NCBI GenBank assembly: GCA_947175285.1
Contig: CAMWMM010000132.1
Coordinates: 1-10,211 of the forward strand
Length of the DNA stretch: 10,211 nucleotides
Origin: an uncultured Lachnospiraceae bacterium
GTDB lineage: Bacteria; Bacillota_A; Clostridia; Lachnospirales; Lachnospiraceae
Direction of reading: 5' to 3'
Shown: positions 1 through 7,669 of the stretch, in pieces
How the letters are laid out: each line of letters begins with the position of its first letter
How positions within the stretch are numbered: the first letter of the stretch is position 1
Translations under genes and position numbers: made by a program
The notes under the pieces: model-generated
The model's database searches: none
Told to the model about the DNA's origin: nothing
What the model saw: only the letters and a program-made list of their open reading frames with translations

Positions 1-39
1 GGAAAAAATTTAAGAAGCAGTATCGGGAACGATAAAAAA

Positions 40-2250
40 ATGGAAAATCAAATTGAAAAATTATTAAAAAAACTGACATTGGATGAAAAAATTGCTATGA
101 TACATGCTGCGGGATTGTTTCGGACAGGGGCAGTAGAAAGACTAGATATTCCCTCATTGAAATGTTCTGACGGTCCGATGGGCGTCAGATGTGAATTTCA
201 TAATGAAAGATGGATTCCGACAGGAAACAATGACGATAATGTAACATATCTGCCGAGCAATAGTGCACTTGCTTCTACTTGGAATCCGGAGCTTGCAAAG
301 CAATCCGGACATGTATTGGGAGAAGAAGCAAGAGGACGCGGCAAGGATGTGATTCTGGCACCCGGCATTAATATAAAAAGAGATCCGTTATGCGGAAGAA
401 ATTTTGAGTATATGAGTGAGGATCCGAAACTGGCGGCGACACTGGCAGTTCCTTTTATTAAAGGTGTACAGGAAAATGATGTAGCTGCCTGTGTGAAACA
501 TTTTGCCTGCAATGTACAGGAAACAGATCGTTTGATGGTCGATACGATTGTAGATGAAAGAACGCTGTATGAAATTTACCTTCCGGCGTTTAAGGCAGCA
601 GTACAGGAGGGCGGATCTTACTCACTGATGGGTGCCTATAATAAGTTAAACGGAACACACTGTTGTGAAAATAAGGAATTATTGGATACCATTCTGAGAG
701 AAGAGTGGGGATTTGACGGTACGGTAATCAGTGACTGGGGGGCTGTACATAAAACGAAAGAGGCAGCAGAAGTTACGATGGATGTGGAAATGTCTGTTTT
801 TGCTGACTTTGATAACTATGTGTTTGCCAATCCGTTAAAAGAAGCCATTGAAAAAGGAGAAGTTTCGGAATCTTCGATAGACAGTAAAGTCCGCAATATT
901 CTCAGAATGATGTTCCGTTTAAAGATGATAGGAAAACAAAAAAATACGAGAAAATCCGGCACATATAATACACTTGCACACAGAGAGGCGGTACACCGTA
1001 CGGCGCAGGAATCTATGATTCTTTTGAAAAATGAGAATAACAAACTGCCTCTGAATAAAGATAAAGTGAAAAAAATTGCGGTCATCGGACAGAATGCAGC
1101 TAAAATCCACTCAGACGGCGGCGGCAGTGCGGAAATTAAGGCGCTTTACGAAATTTCACCTTTAATGGGAATCAAAACATATTTGGGCGGAAATGCAGAG
1201 GTCGTTTATGCACCCGGCTATTATATACCTGAAAAGCGTAAGACTTTTGACCGCAACTGGCAGGAAACCAGTCTGGATGAATTGGAGAATACGAATATCG
1301 GCATGCTTTCCAAGACGGAAATCGAAGCGATGCATGCTAATCAGGATAAAGAAGAGGAAGAAAAGGCATCACAGAAAGAAAAAGATGCGCAGTTGATTCA
1401 TGAAAAGAATGCAAAATTATTTGAAGAAGCAATTGCTCTGGCAAAAGAAGCAGATGAAGTTATTTTTGTAGGCGGGCTGAATCATAATTTTGACAGTGAG
1501 GGACTTGACAGGGAGGATATGAAACTTCCTTTTGAACAGGATTTATTAATTGCAGAGCTTTTAAAAATAAGAAAAGATGCGATCATTACATTTATAGGCG
1601 GTTCTCCGGTAGAAATGCCGTGGCGTGATGAAGCGGAGACAATTTTATGGAGTTATTATGCCGGTATGGAAACAGGTAATGCTTTTGCTGAAATTATTTT
1701 CGGAGAAGTGAATCCTTCAGGAAAATTAGCAGAGACATTTCCTGCAAAATATGAAGACTGCGTTACTGCAAAGAACGGACAATCCGGTATCCGCGGAACC
1801 ATCAATTTATCGGAAGGTTTATATTATGGATATCGTTATTATGATAAAGAACAGATTGCACCTGCTTTTTGTTTTGGACATGGTCTGTCTTACACAAAAT
1901 TTACCTATAATAATCTGACCTTGAAACAGGAGAAAGAAGGAAGTAAAATAGTAAAAGTATCTTTTACCGTGAAAAACACCGGTAAAAAGGCAGGAGCAGA
2001 GATTGCGCAGGTTTATATTGCGCCGATATCGCCGAAAGTAGACCGTCCGGTAAAAGAATTGAAAGCATATAAAAAAATAAAACTGCAGCCCGGAAAATCA
2101 GGAAAAGTGACGTTGACATTATCTCCGCAGGATTTTGCTTACTTTGATACGGATATTCATGATTTCATTGCGGATGCGGGAGATTATGAGATTCTTGTAG
2201 GAGCGTCCTGTGAAGATATCCGGCTGAAAGGAATCTGTACATTGGCATAA
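40..2250 (+). CDS. Glycoside hydrolase family 3 beta-glycosidase (probable beta-glucosidase)
   Basis: This 736-residue enzyme should remove terminal beta-linked sugars, probably glucose from cello- or plant-glycoside oligomers, by a retaining mechanism. The N-terminal TIM-barrel domain shows SDGPMGVR (D44), GRNFEY, KHFACN (K153-H154) and the GH3 nucleophile motif VISDW with D232. The second alpha/beta domain carries SEGLDR, whose E487 is the expected acid/base. The last ~100 residues look like the fibronectin-III-like domain of GH3 enzymes (TVKNTGKKAGAEIAQVYI, then RPVKELKAYKK). There is no signal peptide, so it should act in the cytoplasm on imported oligosaccharides. A strongly charged Glu/Lys-rich stretch at about residues 425-470 lies inside the second domain. 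The Shine-Dalgarno before ATG 40 is weak, so the start is the least certain part. Exact substrate (glucoside, xyloside or other) cannot be read from the sequence. Confidence 0.93.
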   Translation: MENQIEKLLKKLTLDEKIAMIHAAGLFRTGAVERLDIPSLKCSDGPMGVRCEFHNERWIPTGNNDDNVTYLPSNSALASTWNPELAKQSGHVLGEEARGRGKDVILAPGINIKRDPLCGRNFEYMSEDPKLAATLAVPFIKGVQENDVAACVKHFACNVQETDRLMVDTIVDERTLYEIYLPAFKAAVQEGGSYSLMGAYNKLNGTHCCENKELLDTILREEWGFDGTVISDWGAVHKTKEAAEVTMDVEMSVFADFDNYVFANPLKEAIEKGEVSESSIDSKVRNILRMMFRLKMIGKQKNTRKSGTYNTLAHREAVHRTAQESMILLKNENNKLPLNKDKVKKIAVIGQNAAKIHSDGGGSAEIKALYEISPLMGIKTYLGGNAEVVYAPGYYIPEKRKTFDRNWQETSLDELENTNIGMLSKTEIEAMHANQDKEEEEKASQKEKDAQLIHEKNAKLFEEAIALAKEADEVIFVGGLNHNFDSEGLDREDMKLPFEQDLLIAELLKIRKDAIITFIGGSPVEMPWRDEAETILWSYYAGMETGNAFAEIIFGEVNPSGKLAETFPAKYEDCVTAKNGQSGIRGTINLSEGLYYGYRYYDKEQIAPAFCFGHGLSYTKFTYNNLTLKQEKEGSKIVKVSFTVKNTGKKAGAEIAQVYIAPISPKVDRPVKELKAYKKIKLQPGKSGKVTLTLSPQDFAYFDTDIHDFIADAGDYEILVGASCEDIRLKGICTLA

Positions 2251-2350
2251 ATAAGCAAAGTATAAAAAGCATAAATTCATTCCTTTTTGTATAACCTAAT
2301 TTTTGTACACTATGAAAATTATGAAAAGTACGGAAAGGAATGAAAATAGT

Positions 2351-2566
2351 ATGGATTATAATCAAATGCCTTTCGGATATGGATTTGCTCCGGTATTTGA
2401 CGCGGAAGACAAAGACGGTTATTCTTATATGTCCGATGATGAGAAAAGAGAATATATAGAAAGAAATAGAAGCAGATTATCCAAAGATGAGTTGGACAGA
2501 TTAACATCCTCTTTGGGTGAAGAAGAAGACCCGACGTCATTGTTCCGGGGTCCGAGCATAGGGTAA
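2351..2566 (+). CDS. Small acidic protein of unknown function upstream of cca
   Basis: I do not recognise this 71-residue protein. It begins MDYNQMPFGYGF, is rich in Asp, Glu and Tyr, and has a charged, probably helical middle (DDEKREYIERNRSRLSKDEL) followed by an acidic stretch and a short Gly/Pro end. It has no membrane segment, signal peptide or cysteine. I chose ATG 2351 because GGAAAGGA at 2332-2339 lies 11 nt upstream. The frame stays open upstream to a TTG at 2303 and ATGs at 2312 and 2321, but these would place the ribosome site inside the gene. Only 26 nt separate it from cca, so the two are probably co-transcribed. The SD, the composition and the tight spacing favour a real gene. 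Its role is unknown. Confidence 0.72.
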   Translation: MDYNQMPFGYGFAPVFDAEDKDGYSYMSDDEKREYIERNRSRLSKDELDRLTSSLGEEEDPTSLFRGPSIG

Positions 2567-2592
2567 AAAGAATAAAGGAGTCCGGATGTGGA

Positions 2593-3927
2593 ATGGATGT
2601 GCAAATAAGGTTGCCGCAAAAAGTACGGTATATTATAGAGACGATTCAGGAAGCAGGCTTTGAGGCGTATGCGGTAGGAGGCTGTATCAGGGATTCCATT
2701 CTGGGAAAAGAGCCTGATGACTGGGATATCACAACTTCCGCAGCACCGGAAGAAGTTAAAAAAATGTTTCAAAGAACCATCGATACGGGAATTCAGCATG
2801 GAACAGTTACCGTTATGATGGAAAAAGAGAGTTTTGAAGTAACAACCTATCGCATTGATGGGAAGTATGAAGACAGCCGCCATCCGAAAGATGTAACTTT
2901 CACGGCAGAATTAAAAGAGGATTTGCGGCGCCGGGATTTTACCATCAATGCGATGGCATATAATGAACAAAACGGACTTATTGATATTTTTGAGGGCATA
3001 CAGGATATAGAACGGAAACTGATTCGCTGTGTCGGCAATGCCGAAGAGCGTTTTACCGAAGACGCCCTCCGCATGATGCGCGCCGTACGGTTTTCCGCAC
3101 AATTAGGATATACTATAGAGGAAGAAACGAAAAAAGCCATAAAGAAACTCGCTCCCACGCTGCAAAATATCAGCGCGGAGCGGATTCAGACAGAGTTGGT
3201 AAAGCTGCTTATTTCAAAGCATCCGGATGATATCAGAACCGCTTACGAAACAGGAATTACAAAGCAGGTACTGCCGGAATTTGATATTTGTATGGAAACG
3301 CAGCAGAATAATCCGCATCATTGCTATAACGTAGGAGAACATATTTTACATACGCTTATATTTGTAGAGCCGGATAAAGTTTTGCGGTTGGGAATGCTTT
3401 TTCATGACATCGGAAAACCACAGACATTGACAGTTGATGAAAAAGGAATTACGCACAATCATGGTCATGCGGCCGTAGGGGAAGAAATGACCGTGGAAAT
3501 TTTAAAAAGATTAAAATTTGATAACGATACGCTTGATAAAGTCAGAAAACTCGTAAGATATCACGATTGGAAAATAGATTCAAATCCCAGAAGTGTAAGA
3601 CGTGCGGCAAATAAGATAGGAGAGGACATTTTTCCGATGCTGTTTGCCGTTAAGTACGCCGATGTTATGGCGCAGAGTGATTATCTGAGAGAGGAAAAAT
3701 TACGGGAACTGAAAATGCTTCAGGAAATTTATAAGGATATATTGGAAAAAAAGGAATGTCTTTCTTTAAAAGATTTGGTTGTGTCCGGCAATGATTTGAT
3801 TGCAGAAGGGATGAAACCGGGGAAGGAAATAGGAATAACGCTTAATAAATTACTTGAAGATGTTTTAGAAAATCCGGAACATAATCAAAAAGAATATTTA
3901 CTTTCTCTTTTGCCGCTTAAAGATTAA
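2593..3927 (+). CDS. cca: CCA tRNA nucleotidyltransferase (class II, HD-domain type)
   Basis: This 444-residue enzyme should build or repair the 3' CCA end of tRNAs from CTP and ATP without a template. The head domain shows the class II signature: GGCIRD (residues 29-34), the metal-binding pair D43-x-D45 in DDWD, RRRDFTIN (112-119), and the neck motif EDALRMMRAVRF (156-167), where the nucleotide-selecting residues lie. A C-terminal HD phosphohydrolase-type domain follows, with H250, H271-D272 in FHDIGKP, H290/H292 in HNHGHA, and a later YHD. This makes it longer than the B. subtilis enzyme, which lacks HD. The start at ATG 2593 has AAAGGAG at 2574-2580. It sits directly after the small 2351-2566 gene. 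Some clostridial relatives add only part of CCA, or poly(A); motif reading alone cannot exclude this. Confidence 0.95.
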   Translation: MDVQIRLPQKVRYIIETIQEAGFEAYAVGGCIRDSILGKEPDDWDITTSAAPEEVKKMFQRTIDTGIQHGTVTVMMEKESFEVTTYRIDGKYEDSRHPKDVTFTAELKEDLRRRDFTINAMAYNEQNGLIDIFEGIQDIERKLIRCVGNAEERFTEDALRMMRAVRFSAQLGYTIEEETKKAIKKLAPTLQNISAERIQTELVKLLISKHPDDIRTAYETGITKQVLPEFDICMETQQNNPHHCYNVGEHILHTLIFVEPDKVLRLGMLFHDIGKPQTLTVDEKGITHNHGHAAVGEEMTVEILKRLKFDNDTLDKVRKLVRYHDWKIDSNPRSVRRAANKIGEDIFPMLFAVKYADVMAQSDYLREEKLRELKMLQEIYKDILEKKECLSLKDLVVSGNDLIAEGMKPGKEIGITLNKLLEDVLENPEHNQKEYLLSLLPLKD

Positions 3928-3991
3928 ACGACAAAAAAAACATACTTTTCCATACTTTCTCATAAGATAGGATAGATGAGGAACAGCTGGT

Positions 3992-5002
3992 ATGGGGGGT
4001 ATTTTCGTGAATGACAGAGCGGTCAGTTTGTTTGATAACTATGAAATAGAAGTGAAACGTACCTGGAAAGGGCGTGGGGCGATTCTTTGCGAATCGGATA
4101 AAGGACTGCTTATTTTAAAAGAGTATCATGGTCCTATGAATAAAATCTATTTTCAGGATACCTTATTAAAACATATTAAGGAGTCCGGATGTTTGCTTGT
4201 GGAATCTATTCTGAAAACAAAGGAAGATGAATTAATTGTTTATGACCAGGATAGGATTCCTTATATTGTTAAAAGTTATTTTGAAGGAAAAGAATGTAAT
4301 AACAGAGAGGTGGAAGAATGCAGGGATGCGGTTCGCGTTCTTGCAAAGCTACATAATTGTTCCGATATGTCGGATTGGGAAGAATTGGTTTCCCAGCCGG
4401 TATTTCGCATTGAGAAAGAATATGAAAAGCACAATAAGGAATTAAAAAAAGTACGTCGTTTTCTACGGGAAAAGAGCCAAAAAACGGCTTTTGAGATATA
4501 TTTAATGGAACATTATGATTATTTTTTCGATATTGCGTTGCAAGTTACAGGGGAAATGCATTATTATATATATGATGGAAAAACAAAAAAACAGGATGGA
4601 TTTCCTGAATTTTCTATTGTATGTCACGGCGATTATCAGTATCATAATATTATACAGACTGCCGGTGGCATGGCACTTATAAACTTTGAAAAATGTGTGC
4701 GGGATAATCCGGTCAGAGATTTATATCTTTTTATGCGCAAGCTGCTGGAAAAAAATAACTGGTCGCTGACACTTGGCGATACGCTTCTTTGCGCTTATAA
4801 TGAAGAAAAAACTTTATCGGAAAATGACTATATGCAGTTATACTATCGTTTTGCGTATCCGGAAAAATTCTGGAAGATTGTAAACTTTTATTATAATTCC
4901 GGAAAAGCATGGATACCCGGACGCAATATGGAAAAACTGGAGAAGCTTCTTGCACAGGAAAAAATGAAGCAGGAATTTTTGGAAACTATTTTTAAAAAAT
5001 AG
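3992..5002 (+). CDS. CotS-family spore-coat protein / aminoglycoside-phosphotransferase-fold kinase-like protein
   Basis: This 336-residue protein reads as a CotS/YutH-type member of the APH/choline-kinase superfamily, found in spore coats of Firmicutes. The N-terminal lobe contains a VKRTWKGRGAILCES strand pair and a plausible ATP-lobe lysine in LLILKEYHG. The catalytic loop is CHGDYQYHN (H212-D214-N219), matching HGDxxxxN. The following metal-binding element reads LINFEKCVRDNPVRDLYLFMRK: N231 stands where most kinases have Asp, so phosphotransfer activity is doubtful. I recall the NFE variant in other clostridial members, so it may be a lineage trait. The start at ATG 3992 has GATGAGG about 10 nt upstream. 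A GTG at 4007, preceded by a G-run, is an alternative five codons in. A mother-cell role during sporulation is inferred from the family and from other sporulation genes nearby. Confidence 0.8.
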   Translation: MGGIFVNDRAVSLFDNYEIEVKRTWKGRGAILCESDKGLLILKEYHGPMNKIYFQDTLLKHIKESGCLLVESILKTKEDELIVYDQDRIPYIVKSYFEGKECNNREVEECRDAVRVLAKLHNCSDMSDWEELVSQPVFRIEKEYEKHNKELKKVRRFLREKSQKTAFEIYLMEHYDYFFDIALQVTGEMHYYIYDGKTKKQDGFPEFSIVCHGDYQYHNIIQTAGGMALINFEKCVRDNPVRDLYLFMRKLLEKNNWSLTLGDTLLCAYNEEKTLSENDYMQLYYRFAYPEKFWKIVNFYYNSGKAWIPGRNMEKLEKLLAQEKMKQEFLETIFKK

Positions 5003-5044
5003 AAATATTCAGACTCGCATATTAAGAGAAAGGCATGGTTATAT

Positions 5045-7339
5045 ATGATGAATACGATGTACAAGAGATTATCGGTCATTACAACAGCTCTTATGATATT
5101 GGCATTGACAATTACCGGTTGTACTTCCCAGGCAAGCAATATCGGTCTTGCCAGGGAAAAAGACCTGGATACCCAAAATACGATAGGAACGGATTTTGTT
5201 GTAGCGGAAGTCGGAAGCTTTGATTCCGCAGATACGGCGGTTGTAGTGTCTATAGATTCAGAAATCGGCTCTATTAAGTTTATGAACATTATGACCGGAA
5301 AACAATATACGTTATCATATGACGGAACAACTTATGTAAAAGACCGTCATGCCGGTCCTATGGCAATGTCCCAGATTAAAGAGGGCGATATTGTAGATAT
5401 TACTTTTTTAAAGAGCAAAAAGAGACTTGCCAGTGTACAGTTATCTCCTGATTCATGGGTATTTAATAACGTAGAGAACTATGATTTAAGCGGTAGGAAT
5501 AAAACAGCGGAAATAGGTTCCAGTACCTATTCTCTACCGGATGAAGCAATGATTTTGTCAGAGGGCAGACGGGCGGAACTGATGGAGATTGTTGATAGTG
5601 ATATTCTGACAGTCAGCGGCATTGACCATACTATCTACAGCATCAATGTCCAGAGGGGACACGGATATTTGCGTCTATCCAATGAGCAGGCTTTGGTTGG
5701 CGGCTGGATTGAAGTCGGAAATGCGGTTGTTCAGCGTATTACAGAGGACATGCTTATTGCGGTGCCGGAAGGAAGTTATCAGGTATTGCTTACTAATGAT
5801 AATGCAAGCTGTGTCAAAGAAGTAGTAATTGAAAGAAATAAAGAAGTGGTTTTGGATGCAAGCGAACTTGAAATTTTACAGGATAAAACCGGAAAGATTC
5901 TCTTTTCTGTCAATCCGTCTACGGCAACGGTGAAAGTTGACGGGGAGGTAGTAGATATAGAGAATGAAGTAGAGCTGACTTATGGTATCCATCAGGTTCG
6001 TTTGGAGGCAGAGGGATACCAGTCGATGGCAAAGTACATTCAAGTCGGTTCCGAATATGCCAGCATCAGTTTTACGATGGAAGAGGGGGAAACAGAGGAT
6101 AAGGACGGCGACAGCGTCAGTGATAACAGCAGTCTTAACGATATAGCAAATGCAGTGACGAATAACAGAGTTTATATTGATGCGCCAATAAATGTAGATG
6201 TGTATTTAGACGGCAATTATGTAGGTATTGCGCCGATTAGCTTTGCAAAAGTAACGGGCGACCATACGATTACATTAAGCAAAACCGGCTATGTATCTAA
6301 GAGTTATACAGTTTATCTTTATGATGACGGACAGGATATTACGTACTCGTTTGCTGATTTGGAATCGGATTATGATTATGTCAGCGGAAGCAGGAGAAGC
6401 AGCAGTAATTCAACATCAACCTCGAAATCTTCTTCTTCTGTAAAAAATATAGAGGAATATGACGTTACTATCAGAGTGCCTCAGGAAGTAGATATATCCA
6501 TAAAAAAAGACAGTGATGGCGAGTATAAATATATTACATATGGCACTGAAGCAAATGTTAAGTTAGAAAGAGGAAACTATACAATTAAGTTGGAAAAAGA
6601 GGGTTATCAAACTGTTATTAGACCAGTTACGATTGATAGTAGGAGAACTATTCCTTTTTCACCTCTGACACCTGAAAAAGAGGGAGCTGATAAAACAGCA
6701 AATGAGGAGAAATTGAATACTTTCTCTTTAAATGAGGTTGAGGGTCTTAATAAAATAGAAGATAATAATAACTATGAACTTAGTATGGAAGAAGGCAGCA
6801 CTGTTGATCTTTCCATTTCTTCATCCGAAGGACATATTCCTGATTTAGTTTCATGGAGTTGGAGCGGAGATGTGAAGATAAGAAGCAGCGAAACCGGTGG
6901 AGTAACAGTTGAGGCGATGGAAGAAGGAAGCGCCGCTAAGATTACAATACTGGTTAGAATAGGAGATGTTTATAGGGAATTTACTTGTGAAGTTAAAATA
7001 ACAAATGAAGATGGGGAACCGGAGAACCCAGATCCCGGAAACGAAAATAAACCTGGTAATGGCAATGGTGGAGACGATACCGACGATGGCGATGAAACCG
7101 GAGACGGCAATAATACCGGAGATGGAAGTGGAGACGGAGACGGTAATAATACCGGAGATGGAAGCGGAGACGGAGACGGTAATAATACCGAAAATGGTAA
7201 TGGAAGTGACACCGGAGATGGCAATGATAATACAGGCGGTGATGAAGGAGATGGAACCGAAGAAAACGGTAATATCAATGGAAATAATGAAAGCAATATT
7301 AATAGAGTAATAAATAGAAGCGCAAATAAAAAGAGATAA
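5045..7339 (+). CDS. Large PEGA-repeat lipoprotein with Ig-like domain and Gly/Asn/Asp-rich tail
   Basis: This 764-residue protein is probably a membrane-anchored surface lipoprotein. Residues 1-26 form a lipoprotein signal (KR, hydrophobic core, lipobox ITGC with C26). Residues ~45-280 are beta-rich and unrecognised. PEGA-like repeats follow at ~283-350, ~375-440 and ~473-540, with hallmarks such as VYLDGNYVGIAP and the G-Y turns EGYQ, TGYV and EGYQ. A Ser-rich linker lies at ~447-466. Residues ~579-652 resemble a bacterial Ig-like (BIG2) domain (VSWSWSGD, VTVEAMEEG). From ~656 to the end runs a Gly/Asn/Asp/Glu tail with a 12-residue tandem repeat, ending NKKR. There is no sortase motif or second membrane segment. 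ATG 5045 has AGAAAGG 11 nt upstream; the next codon, ATG 5048, is equally possible. PEGA domains are usually linked to cell-surface structures; the ligand here is unknown. It begins 42 nt after the CotS-like gene, so co-transcription is plausible. Confidence 0.85.
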   Translation: MMNTMYKRLSVITTALMILALTITGCTSQASNIGLAREKDLDTQNTIGTDFVVAEVGSFDSADTAVVVSIDSEIGSIKFMNIMTGKQYTLSYDGTTYVKDRHAGPMAMSQIKEGDIVDITFLKSKKRLASVQLSPDSWVFNNVENYDLSGRNKTAEIGSSTYSLPDEAMILSEGRRAELMEIVDSDILTVSGIDHTIYSINVQRGHGYLRLSNEQALVGGWIEVGNAVVQRITEDMLIAVPEGSYQVLLTNDNASCVKEVVIERNKEVVLDASELEILQDKTGKILFSVNPSTATVKVDGEVVDIENEVELTYGIHQVRLEAEGYQSMAKYIQVGSEYASISFTMEEGETEDKDGDSVSDNSSLNDIANAVTNNRVYIDAPINVDVYLDGNYVGIAPISFAKVTGDHTITLSKTGYVSKSYTVYLYDDGQDITYSFADLESDYDYVSGSRRSSSNSTSTSKSSSSVKNIEEYDVTIRVPQEVDISIKKDSDGEYKYITYGTEANVKLERGNYTIKLEKEGYQTVIRPVTIDSRRTIPFSPLTPEKEGADKTANEEKLNTFSLNEVEGLNKIEDNNNYELSMEEGSTVDLSISSSEGHIPDLVSWSWSGDVKIRSSETGGVTVEAMEEGSAAKITILVRIGDVYREFTCEVKITNEDGEPENPDPGNENKPGNGNGGDDTDDGDETGDGNNTGDGSGDGDGNNTGDGSGDGDGNNTENGNGSDTGDGNDNTGGDEGDGTEENGNINGNNESNINRVINRSANKKR
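7106..7189 (+). repeat. 36-nt in-frame tandem repeat in the lipoprotein tail
   Basis: Two full near-identical units (7106-7141 and 7142-7177) and a 12-nt partial third unit (from 7178) encode GNNTGDGSGDGD, GNNTGDGSGDGD, GNNT. The first two units differ only at synonymous third positions (ggc/ggt, agt/agc). The period is a multiple of three, so copy-number change would lengthen or shorten the tail without breaking the frame. The surrounding tail is a looser version of the same Gly/Asn/Asp pattern. Confidence 0.9.
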
Positions 7340-7481
7340 TAAGTCCATAAAGGCAATATCATTTCCGTGCAAATAATTTTACATAAAAATATTTTGAAAT
7401 TAATAACAGGAACCACATGAGTAAATGAGCATTCACTTTATTTAGGATAAAATACTGGATAAAGGAGAACTCTGTAGATGT
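7340..7481. other. Intergenic DNA after the lipoprotein gene
   Basis: No intact gene, RNA gene or convincing intrinsic terminator is visible here. The stretch is very AT-rich. Near its end are a weak -10-like TAAAAT (7448-7453), with no good -35, and a strong Shine-Dalgarno AAAGGAG (7461-7467) that belonged to the broken reading frame starting next. ATG 7478 is ideally spaced from that SD but opens only a 10-codon frame (MYEYGESYDE). From the lipoprotein stop to the toxin stop at 7791 there is therefore no intact gene for about 450 bases. Confidence 0.6.
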
Positions 7482-7636
7482 ATGAATATGGCGAAAGTTA
7501 TGATGAATAGTCTTCCGGCTGAGCTTACGCCGGAAGAAATGGCTGAATTGGAAGCTACTGAAAAATGCCGGTAACATTCGATGATGATTGTCCGGAAATG
7601 ACAAACGAAATGCTAAAGCATGATTCTTTTACGTGA
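7482..7636 (+). pseudogene. Frameshifted antitoxin-like small gene remnant
   Basis: From ATG 7482 the frame reads MNMAKVMMNSLPAELTPEEM, AELEATEKCR, then TAA at 7572-7574. One base before, from ATG 7565 in another frame, it continues as MPVTFDDDCPEMTNEMLK and ends at TGA 7634-7636. Joining the two needs one extra A in the five-A run at 7561-7565, giving ...EATEK-MPVTFDDD... The joined product (about 51 residues, Leu-Thr-Pro-Glu-Glu then Lys-Met-Pro-x-x-Phe-Asp-Asp-Asp-Cys-Pro-Glu-Met) resembles short antitoxin-like proteins that I recall from Clostridia; this is memory, not a search. AAAGGAG lies 14 nt upstream. A single-base deletion in a homopolymer could be true decay or a sequencing error. 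The end LKHDSFT looks shorter than the usual form. No partner toxin gene follows on this strand. Confidence 0.6.
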
Positions 7637-7669
7637 AAATTAATTTTTGCTTATCATTTTCTTTGAAGT

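Noticed and set aside
2287..2316. Possible promoter TTGTAT ... TATGAA before the small gene
   Set aside because: Only three of six -35 matches and four of six -10 matches, in AT-rich DNA where such hits are common by chance.
7106..7189. CRISPR-like direct repeats
   Set aside because: The 36-nt units are adjacent without spacers and encode protein in frame.
6851..7416. Long open frames on the minus strand and in another + frame across the lipoprotein tail
   Set aside because: They arise because the repetitive Gly/Asn/Asp codons lack stops in several frames; the implied proteins are low-complexity Ile/Ser/Pro or Met/Glu/Thr runs without start signals.
7478..7510. Ten-codon frame from ATG 7478 with an ideal SD
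   Set aside because: Too short to call as a gene; more likely a by-product of the decayed antitoxin-like gene, though a leader peptide cannot be excluded.
7482..7636. Programmed frameshifting at the A-run instead of a pseudogene
   Set aside because: No stimulatory hairpin or known recoding context is seen for so short a gene; a lost base in a homopolymer is simpler.
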